The notes under the pieces were generated by a model that searched no databases, was not told the DNA's origin, and was given only the letters and a program-made list of their open reading frames with translations. This document shows positions 58,020 to 64,000 of a stretch of DNA of 64,000 nt, one piece after another (position 1 is the stretch's first letter; every line of letters starts with the position of its first letter). A program made the position numbers and the translations under genes. Source of the DNA: an uncultured Salinimicrobium sp. (GTDB taxonomy: Bacteria; Bacteroidota; Bacteroidia; Flavobacteriales; Flavobacteriaceae); assembly GCA_946887075.1 (NCBI GenBank), contig CAMPKA010000015.1, positions 1 to 64,000 of the forward strand, in the 5' to 3' direction.

Positions 58020-58786
58020 TGATAGAAGTAAAGAACATCAAGAAAGCCTTTAACGGGGAAGAGATCCTGAAGGGAATCACCACGACTTTTCCCAAGGGGC
58101 AAACGAATCTGATCATAGGACAGTCGGGAGCCGGTAAAACCGTTTTCCTGAAGTGTCTGCTGGGCCTCTTTCGGCCGGATTCCGGAAAAATCATATTTGA
58201 TGGGGCTCCTTACTCCTCCTTTGATGAGGAACAACAACGCGAACTCAGGCAGCAGATCGGAATGGTCTTTCAGGGGGGAGCCCTTTTCGATTCCATGACT
58301 GTGGAGGAGAACGTGATGTTTCCCCTGCGAATGTTCACCAGGCAACGGAGGTCGGTCATGTTGAAACGTGTGAGAGAGGTCCTTGACAGGGTGAACCTGG
58401 CAGAGGCACAGCACGGGAAATTTCCTGTAGAGATCAGCGGGGGTATGCAAAAGCGGGTTTCGATCGCACGAGCCATTGTCAACCAGCCGAAGTACCTATT
58501 CTGCGACGAGCCGAATTCGGGGCTGGACCCTCAGACCGCCACCGTCATCGACAACCTTATCCTTGAGATCACCAGGGAATCTGACATCACCACAGTTATC
58601 AATACGCATGACATGAACTCAGTCCTGGAAATCGGAGAAAAGATCATTTTTCTGCAAAATGGGAGACTGGAGTGGGAAGGCGATAAAGATGTCATCTTTA
58701 AAACAGAAAATGAAGCTGTGACAGAATTTGTCTATTCTTCAGATCTCTTCAGAAAAGTAAGGAAGGCGCAGCTACAGGGTCTTTAA
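58019..58786 (+). CDS. MlaF-family ABC transporter ATP-binding protein
   Basis: ATPase of the MlaE partner. The ATG at 58019 (MIEVKNIKKAFNGEEI) is chosen over an earlier start inside the permease gene because the ABC fold starts there. The 255 residues have Walker A GQSGAGKT (34-41), signature ISGGMQKRVSIARA (about 139-152), Walker B LFCDEP and the H-loop NTHDMNSV. Together with the permease it would drive lipid movement between membranes. It is convergent with the mannose gene (4 nt gap). Confidence 0.95.
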   Translation: MIEVKNIKKAFNGEEILKGITTTFPKGQTNLIIGQSGAGKTVFLKCLLGLFRPDSGKIIFDGAPYSSFDEEQQRELRQQIGMVFQGGALFDSMTVEENVMFPLRMFTRQRRSVMLKRVREVLDRVNLAEAQHGKFPVEISGGMQKRVSIARAIVNQPKYLFCDEPNSGLDPQTATVIDNLILEITRESDITTVINTHDMNSVLEIGEKIIFLQNGRLEWEGDKDVIFKTENEAVTEFVYSSDLFRKVRKAQLQGL

Positions 58787-58790
58787 TGGC

Positions 58791-59873
58791 CTAACCCAGA
58801 TCCTCCCCGAATTTTTCCTGTACCCTGGCCCGGATGGACTTGATTTCCTGCTCCTTTTCCTTCGGGACGATCAACAGGACCTCCTTCTCATCGACAACAA
58901 TGTAATCCCGTAGCCCTTCCAGGACCACCACCTTGTCGGAAGTGGAGGTAACGATATTGCCACGGGAATCTTCGGCGAGGAGGCGCACGCCGACAGCAGC
59001 ATTCTGTTGCTCATCCTTCTCGGATTCGCTATATAGGCTTCCCCAGGTTCCCAGGTCATTCCAGTCAAAGGAAGCCGGTATGACAAAGACCGTATCCTTT
59101 TCCCGTTCCAAGATTCCATAATCAATTGAGATGTTCTCTGCCAATGGGTATCTTTCATGGAGAAACTTCCGCTCTCCAGAGGTGTTCAGGAGTTCCTGAT
59201 CCCGAACAAACAGCTCATACATCTCCGGTAGATTCTTTTGGAAGGCCCGGAGAATGAACCGGAGATTCCAGATGAAAATACCGGCATTCCAGAGATAGTT
59301 GCCTTCCCGGAGAAAATTTCTGGCAGTTTCATAGTTCGGCTTCTCTGTAAATTTTGCCACCGGTTTCAGGACACCGTGATGGCTGCGATCAAACTCGATA
59401 TAACCGTATCCGGTATTGGGGAAGGTAGGTTCAATGCCCAGGGTGACGATCCTGTCGTTTTCACGGCAGAGATCAAAGGCCGGTTCAAGATCCGTGAGAA
59501 AGGCGGTTTCATCTTCAATCCAGTGATCGCTGGGGGCCATGATCATTACAGCCGCCGAATTGCGCTTCCGAATTTTTAAAGCCGCAAGCAACACGGCCGG
59601 GGCGGTGTTTCTCATGACAGGTTCCAGAACGACCTGCTCCTCTTTGACCTCCGGAAGCTGTTCCTTTACCAGCTCCTGATAGGTTTCATTGGTAAGGATA
59701 TAGATGTTTTCTGAGGGGACCAGTTTCCCCAATCTTTTAAAGGTCGTCTGAAGCAGGCTCTCCCCTTTCCCAAGGAGATCTCGGAATTGTTTGGGTCGGG
59801 CCGCCGTGCTTACGGGCCAGAAGCGGGATCCTATTCCTCCTGCCATGATGAGGGCAAAATTGTTCTGGTTCAT
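58791..59873 (-). CDS. Mannose-1-phosphate guanylyltransferase
   Basis: Makes GDP-mannose for surface glycans. The 360 residues have the nucleotidyltransferase signature IMAGGIGSRFWPVSTAARPKQF at the start, IMAPSDHWIEDE, YGYIEFDR and FTEKPNYETARNFLREGNYLWNAGIFIW. The C-terminal isomerase (cupin) domain of the long bifunctional form is absent. It is the last gene of the minus-strand series from 62175 and lies 11 nt behind the SprT-like gene. Confidence 0.95.
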   Translation of the reverse strand: MNQNNFALIMAGGIGSRFWPVSTAARPKQFRDLLGKGESLLQTTFKRLGKLVPSENIYILTNETYQELVKEQLPEVKEEQVVLEPVMRNTAPAVLLAALKIRKRNSAAVMIMAPSDHWIEDETAFLTDLEPAFDLCRENDRIVTLGIEPTFPNTGYGYIEFDRSHHGVLKPVAKFTEKPNYETARNFLREGNYLWNAGIFIWNLRFILRAFQKNLPEMYELFVRDQELLNTSGERKFLHERYPLAENISIDYGILEREKDTVFVIPASFDWNDLGTWGSLYSESEKDEQQNAAVGVRLLAEDSRGNIVTSTSDKVVVLEGLRDYIVVDEKEVLLIVPKEKEQEIKSIRARVQEKFGEDLG

Positions 59874-59884
59874 TTAGGTCCTTT

Positions 59885-60490
59885 TTAAGTCGCTGCTCTC
59901 AATAGTTCCACTTCTGCATTGGGCTGAAACAGGTATATCTTTCCGGTTTCAACCTCCACGCATTCATACCGCTTTACACGCCGTTGCCCCTTTCGGAAAA
60001 TACGTCCGTTATAGATCCGGAAGATACTTCCGTAGGGCACCTCAAAAACATAATTCCGGTCGTTCTCCGGATCGAAGGATTTTAAAGCCACAGAGAGCTG
60101 CGCATCCGTATCGCTGCTCGCTCTCGGATTCCTGAAGTGGGATGCGATCAGAGGCAGAAGTTGCGAGGGAAATATTTCCGGACGAATAAAGGGAAGCATG
60201 ATCTTCTGGAAGGTGAATTTCCATTCCCTGCCATGCGGTGCAATAGACCTTCCAAAATGCTCAAATGCTAGCAGGTGGGCGATCTCGTGTATCAGGGTGA
60301 TCAGGAAGCGGTATTTGTTCAAATTCGCATTCACGGTGATTCGGTGACCGCCATCGGAAAGTCGGCGGTAGTCCCCATGCCTCGTTTTCCTTTCGTTCAC
60401 GATTTTGAGATGTACCCCGTGGGCCTCAATGAGATCGAAAACCGGATCAACAGCATGAGAAGGCAAATATTTGGCTAGGACATGCTTCAT
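59885..60490 (-). CDS. SprT-like zinc metallopeptidase-like protein
   Basis: A 201-residue protein with an SprT-type domain: HEIAHLLAFEHFG (zinc ligands His68, His72, probably His78; Glu69 catalytic) followed by HGREWKFTFQKIM. SprT/Spartan relatives act on DNA-protein crosslinks in eukaryotes; the bacterial role is poorly known. No Cys cluster for the C-terminal zinc ribbon is present; a C-terminal beta-rich segment (YGSIFRIYNGRIFRKGQRRVKRYECVEV) follows. It lies 3 nt behind the SDR gene. Confidence 0.88.
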   Translation of the reverse strand: MKHVLAKYLPSHAVDPVFDLIEAHGVHLKIVNERKTRHGDYRRLSDGGHRITVNANLNKYRFLITLIHEIAHLLAFEHFGRSIAPHGREWKFTFQKIMLPFIRPEIFPSQLLPLIASHFRNPRASSDTDAQLSVALKSFDPENDRNYVFEVPYGSIFRIYNGRIFRKGQRRVKRYECVEVETGKIYLFQPNAEVELLRAAT

Positions 60491-60493
60491 CCG

Positions 60494-61177
60494 TCAGGGG
60501 GTACTGCTTGAGACTTGAAGAAATTTACCGTTGAACAACCTGTTTCCCTCAAGGGCGAACTGGACAATATAACGCGCCATTTCCTCCGGCTGCAGGGGAG
60601 CCTGATATCCCGGAAAAGCCTCCCGGAGCATCTCCGTCTGCACCGCCCCGAGCGCAAGTGCATTAAAAGAAGGGCCTGATTCCTTGTATTCCTCCGCCAG
60701 CAGCTCCGTCAGGGTAATGACCGCTCCCTTGCTTGAGCTGTAGGCGGAGAGACCGGGGAATTTGATGCTTCCCTGGACTCCCCCCATACTGCTGATCATC
60801 ACGACATGGCCGCTTTTTTCCATGAAGGGCAGCACCGTCCTGGTAAGGCCTGCAAGGCCAAAAACATTGATCTCATATACACGTTTGAATTCTTCGGTGC
60901 TGATCTCCGCAAAGGGCTTGTTTACAATTGCCCCGGCATTGTGGATTAGAATATCGACTTTCCCCCAACGGTTCTTTACAAACTCCGAAACCCGCTCCAG
61001 GTCATCAACGGAGGTGATATCGAAACTCAGGCTGTGTACCTTCTCCATCTCCAGGTTCCGTACAGGCGAGGCATTGCGCGAAAGCGCGAGTACCTCGTGT
61101 CCCTGGTCAACCAGAATCTTTACGGTCTCCAACCCGATGCCCCGGCTTGTTCCGGTAATAAGGATCTTCTTGCTCAT
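60494..61177 (-). CDS. Short-chain dehydrogenase/reductase
   Basis: NAD(P)-dependent oxidoreductase. The 227 residues have the cofactor motif TGTSRGIGLE (8-17), NAG (about 84), catalytic Ser in MISSMGGV and YSSSKGAV (Tyr/Lys about 145-149). Length is at the short end of classical SDRs. Substrate cannot be predicted. Its start overlaps the peptidase stop by 4 nt. Confidence 0.93.
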   Translation of the reverse strand: MSKKILITGTSRGIGLETVKILVDQGHEVLALSRNASPVRNLEMEKVHSLSFDITSVDDLERVSEFVKNRWGKVDILIHNAGAIVNKPFAEISTEEFKRVYEINVFGLAGLTRTVLPFMEKSGHVVMISSMGGVQGSIKFPGLSAYSSSKGAVITLTELLAEEYKESGPSFNALALGAVQTEMLREAFPGYQAPLQPEEMARYIVQFALEGNRLFNGKFLQVSSSTP

Positions 61178-62175
61178 CGCAACACTATTTCAGGGTTTTC
61201 TGAATTGGCCATGGCGATCACTCCTGGGAGCAGTGCCTCAATCACCCGCTCCATATGGGTGACATCTATGTTTTCAAATTCATCATCCACATGATGATAA
61301 TAGGAATAGTTGGTAAAATCAAAACTCGAAACGGTGTGTGCCGGGACCTGGAATTCTTCGAAGAACGGATAATTATCGCTCCTTCTGAAAAGATTATACT
61401 CCTCGGCCTGAGGAAGAAATCCAACTACCTGCTCCTCCGAATAGCTATTAAATTTCTCGGCGAGGTTGGACCGGTCATAGCCAGTGAGGTACACCTGGTA
61501 ATCCTTGTCTCGCATCGGTGCCCCGATCATCTCGATATTGAACATCAAATATAGTTCCTGACCGTTTTCCCCAAAGGATCGGGCCAAGTCCTTCGCAAGT
61601 TCTGTTGAACCGACCAATCCCATCTCTTCAGCTGAAAACAATGCCAAGATCACGCTTCTTCTGAGGTCCCTTGTGGAAAGGAATTTCGCGATTTCCAGGA
61701 CCGCAGTAGTCCCGCTCGCATTGTCATTTGCCCCGTTGGCAATCCCATCTCCGCCGACCTCCTCCCCGGTTCCAATATGGTCATAATGTGCCCCGATAAG
61801 GATCACCTCATCCTTTAGCTCAGGATCCGTTCCCTCCAGATAACCCACGACGTTATGGCCGGTCAGTCCCTTTACCTCAAAACTGTGCCGGTAGGTATCG
61901 AAATAGGGACGGATACCCGCACGTTCCAATTCAGCTATGATATAAGCTGCAGCACGTTCAATATTTTCCGATCCCGTCGGTCTACCCGCCAGGGCATCAG
62001 AAGATAGGAACTCCATCGTCCTGGCGATGTCTTTTTTCTCGACTTCCTGGAGGATCTCCTTCCTCAGATCAGGCTGGAGTACGGCCTTTTTACCATTGAT
62101 GTGGCTAGCCCCACCACAGCCGATCAGGATCATCTCCATCAACAACAGAAGCAGATTGGGATAATATCTTGCCAT
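61174..62175 (-). CDS. M28-family zinc peptidase, predicted lipoprotein
   Basis: Periplasmic or outer-membrane aminopeptidase-like enzyme. The 333 residues begin with a lipoprotein signal ending MILIGC (Cys 20). Zinc ligands are visible in ILIGAHYDHIG (His), NGANDNASG (bridging Asp), FSAEEMGLVGS (Glu-Glu) and a late YSYYHHVDDEFENID His. Length fits compact M28 enzymes. First gene of a four-gene minus-strand series; its start is 11 nt past the aceF terminator. Confidence 0.93.
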   Translation of the reverse strand: MARYYPNLLLLLMEMILIGCGGASHINGKKAVLQPDLRKEILQEVEKKDIARTMEFLSSDALAGRPTGSENIERAAAYIIAELERAGIRPYFDTYRHSFEVKGLTGHNVVGYLEGTDPELKDEVILIGAHYDHIGTGEEVGGDGIANGANDNASGTTAVLEIAKFLSTRDLRRSVILALFSAEEMGLVGSTELAKDLARSFGENGQELYLMFNIEMIGAPMRDKDYQVYLTGYDRSNLAEKFNSYSEEQVVGFLPQAEEYNLFRRSDNYPFFEEFQVPAHTVSSFDFTNYSYYHHVDDEFENIDVTHMERVIEALLPGVIAMANSENPEIVLR

Positions 62176-62186
62176 GAGCCGAAGAT

Positions 62187-62214
62187 AAAAAAAATCCCAC
62201 GAGTGTGGGATCTT
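62187..62214 (-). terminator. Intrinsic terminator after the pyruvate dehydrogenase genes
   Basis: On the minus strand AAGATCCCAC (62214-62205) pairs with GTGGGATTTT (62200-62191) around loop ACTC with one G-U pair, followed by T to 62187. It is 22 nt behind the E2 stop. Confidence 0.9.
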
Positions 62215-62235
62215 CTTAACCGATAAAGATGTAGC

Positions 62236-63864
62236 CTATGAAAGCATCGTCACCGGATTTTCAATATAGGTTCTTAGGGTCTGGAGAAATGCTGCTCCAG
62301 TTGCCCCATCCACCGTTCTGTGGTCACAGGCAAGGGTCAGTTTCATCGTGTTACCTACCACTATTTCTCCTCCACGTACTACAGGCTTTTCTACAATAGC
62401 CCCAACCGAAAGTATAGCTGAGTTCGGCTGATTGATGATACTCGTGAATTCGCTGATCCCAAACATTCCCAAATTGGAAACCGTAAAGGTACTTCCCTCC
62501 ATTTCCTGGGGCTGAAGCTTTTTGTTTCTGGCCTTCCCAGCCAGGTCCTTCACTTGGGCCCCTATCTGGGTCAGGCTCATCTGGTCCGCGAACCGCAGTA
62601 CAGGGACAACCAGCCCTTCCTCCACTGCCACAGCCACCCCGAGATGGATATGCTTTGCAGTCCTGGTAGTATCCCCCAACCACTGGGAATTCACCTGTGG
62701 GTGTTTTCTTAGAGCCATGGCACTCGCCTTGATGACCAGATCATTAAAGGAAACCTTCACATCTGGAATATCGTTGATCTTTTTCCTGGCCTCCATTGCG
62801 GTAGACATGTCTACCTCTATCGTCAAATAATAATGTGGAGCATTGAATTTGGATTCTGCAAGGCGTTTTGCGATGGTTTTCCGCATCTGGGAATTCTTGG
62901 CCTCAGCAAATTCTTCTTCCCCGGCCGGAACATAAGGCTGTACAGTGGGTGCTTTTGAAGCTCCTGACTCCGGCCTCCCTTCTGCTGCGGGTTTTGCGGA
63001 AGGTTCGAAATTTTCAATGTCTTTTTTCACGATCCGGTTGTTCTCTCCGGAGCCCTTCACTTCAGAAAGATCAATCCCGAGATCTTCAGCCATCTTTTTT
63101 GCCAAAGGAGAGGCAAAGATTCGCCCGCCATCCTGGCTTTTAACCGGAACTTCCTGTTTGTCCTTCTCCTCCTTTTGCACTTCCTTTTTCTCCGTTTTGG
63201 CTTTTTTGGCCGGGGCTGATCCGGAACCGATCCCAGAGACGTCTGTCCCCTCTGGTCCAATAATGGCGAGAAGGCTGTCCACGGGTGCGGACTCCCCTTC
63301 CGGGATTCCGATCTTGAGCAGTGTCCCAGAGTAAAAGGACTCGAATTCCATCGTTGCCTTGTCGGTCTCTATCTCTGCCAAAATATCCCCTTCCTCGACT
63401 TTGTCTCCTTCTTTTTTGAGCCAGGAGGCTACAGTTCCCTCCTCCATCGTATCGCTCAGTCTTGGCATATTGATGATCTCAACGCCTTCGGGAATTTCAC
63501 CGGATCCCTCTGTTGAATCCCCGGTAGACTTCGCTTCCCCTGAAGCATCCTCAGATTCTTTTTCCTGTGTTTGATCAGGAGCGTCCGGGGCCTGTTTTTC
63601 GTCGAGTAGTCCGGAGATGTCCTCCCCTTCCTTGCCAACTATTGCCAACAAGGCGTCAACCGGTGCCGTTTCTCCCTCGGCCACTCCGATATGAAGCAAA
63701 GTCCCTTCATAGAAAGACTCGAACTCCATGGTGGCTTTATCGGTCTCGATTTCCGCAAGGATATCTCCCTCTTCTATCTTGTCGCCTTTTTGCTTAAGCC
63801 ATTTGGATACCACTCCTTCTTCCATGGTATCGCTCAGGCGCGGCATTTTGATCACTTCTGCCAT
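62236..63864 (-). CDS. Pyruvate dehydrogenase complex E2, dihydrolipoamide acetyltransferase
   Basis: Core of the complex feeding acetyl-CoA into the TCA cycle. The 542 residues have two lipoyl domains (about 1-80 and 132-210, each with the lipoylated Lys in ETDKATME), Ala/Pro/Glu-rich linkers, a peripheral subunit-binding domain (about 248-285, FASPLAKKMAEDLGIDL) and the catalytic domain (about 315-542) with the active His in DHRTVDGA (about residue 513). The E1 alpha gene ends 2 nt upstream, so both share a transcript. Confidence 0.96.
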   Translation of the reverse strand: MAEVIKMPRLSDTMEEGVVSKWLKQKGDKIEEGDILAEIETDKATMEFESFYEGTLLHIGVAEGETAPVDALLAIVGKEGEDISGLLDEKQAPDAPDQTQEKESEDASGEAKSTGDSTEGSGEIPEGVEIINMPRLSDTMEEGTVASWLKKEGDKVEEGDILAEIETDKATMEFESFYSGTLLKIGIPEGESAPVDSLLAIIGPEGTDVSGIGSGSAPAKKAKTEKKEVQKEEKDKQEVPVKSQDGGRIFASPLAKKMAEDLGIDLSEVKGSGENNRIVKKDIENFEPSAKPAAEGRPESGASKAPTVQPYVPAGEEEFAEAKNSQMRKTIAKRLAESKFNAPHYYLTIEVDMSTAMEARKKINDIPDVKVSFNDLVIKASAMALRKHPQVNSQWLGDTTRTAKHIHLGVAVAVEEGLVVPVLRFADQMSLTQIGAQVKDLAGKARNKKLQPQEMEGSTFTVSNLGMFGISEFTSIINQPNSAILSVGAIVEKPVVRGGEIVVGNTMKLTLACDHRTVDGATGAAFLQTLRTYIENPVTMLS

Positions 63865-63866
63865 AA

Positions 63867-64000
63867 TCAGTCTAATTTATGAGGTAAAAAAGGATAATCT
63901 TCCTGCTCATATACCACATCATACATGGTCTGAACTTCCGGGAAATCTGATTCCTCTGCAAATTTCTCACATTCCGCAACACGTTCCTTGACCTTTTTAT
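63867..64000 (-). CDS. pdhA: Pyruvate dehydrogenase E1 component, alpha subunit (C-terminal end)
   Basis: Only the last 44 codons lie in the window; the gene continues beyond the right edge. The visible end reads EESDFPEVQTMYDVVYEQED then YPFLPHKLD and a TGA stop at 63867-63869, matching the C terminus of bacteroidotal PdhA. Its position 2 nt ahead of the E2 gene supports the call. Confidence 0.9.
   Translation of the reverse strand, partial: KKVKERVAECEKFAEESDFPEVQTMYDVVYEQEDYPFLPHKLD

Overview
The window is one continuous piece of a Bacteroidota genome, almost certainly a marine-type member of the Flavobacteriaceae. Signs visible in the sequence are a type IX secretion (T9SS) cargo with a gliding-motility-associated C-terminal domain followed by a PorP/SprF gene, a SusC/SusD pair, PafA-like phosphatase, the HPRT-adenylate kinase fusion gene, and promoter motifs of the Bacteroidota type (TAnnTTTG). 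Base composition looks close to balanced, which is high for the family. Genus cannot be fixed from sequence reading alone.

Region 1 (1-17136, all minus strand) is a merged str-S10-spc-alpha ribosomal supercluster. Read in the direction of transcription it runs rpsL-rpsG-fusA-rpsJ-rplC-rplD-rplW-rplB-rpsS-rplV-rpsC-rplP-rpmC-rpsQ-rplN-rplX-rplE-rpsN-rpsH-rplF-rplR-rpsE-rpmD-rplO-secY-infA-rpmJ-rpsM-rpsK-rpsD-rpoA-rplQ (cut by the window edge). tuf is absent. A near-perfect Bacteroidota promoter lies in front of rpsL. Two leaders hold strong RNA-structure signals: the rplC leader (interleaved inverted repeats plus U-run, attenuator-like) and the rpsD leader.

Region 2 (17137-25325) carries a SusC/SusD outer-membrane uptake pair closed by a clear intrinsic terminator, then rlmB (rRNA methyltransferase), a rhomboid protease and rarA.

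Region 3 (25322-32889, minus) is a long same-strand series: mpl (peptidoglycan recycling), radC, a diverged polysaccharide-deacetylase-like protein, a YjjG-type nucleotidase, a lipoprotein overlapping a beta-barrel protein, and two exported proteins of unknown function.

Region 4 (32890-41325, plus) is a surface/T9SS locus: a 1801-residue repeat-rich adhesin with a type B sorting domain, a PorP/SprF-family protein and an OmpA/PD40 protein, ended by a terminator. The adhesin contains a perfect 381-bp direct duplication.

Region 5 (41496-52891) is mostly housekeeping: a DUF4136-like lipoprotein, obgE and the hpt-adk fusion (minus); purK-purE, an M3 metallopeptidase, an ECF sigma factor with a likely zinc-type anti-sigma partner (plus); a UbiA-like membrane protein (minus); gcvP (plus).

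Region 6 (52919-64000) begins with a compact, overlapping three-gene unit (KAS III-like enzyme, SAM methyltransferase, family 2 glycosyltransferase) that may make or modify an envelope lipid. It is followed by a PafA-like phosphatase (minus), an MlaE/MlaF lipid-transport pair (plus), the minus-strand series M28 peptidase-SDR-SprT-like-mannose-1-phosphate guanylyltransferase, and finally the pyruvate dehydrogenase E2 gene with the end of E1 alpha. No tRNA, rRNA, CRISPR array, insertion sequence, prophage or integrase was seen.
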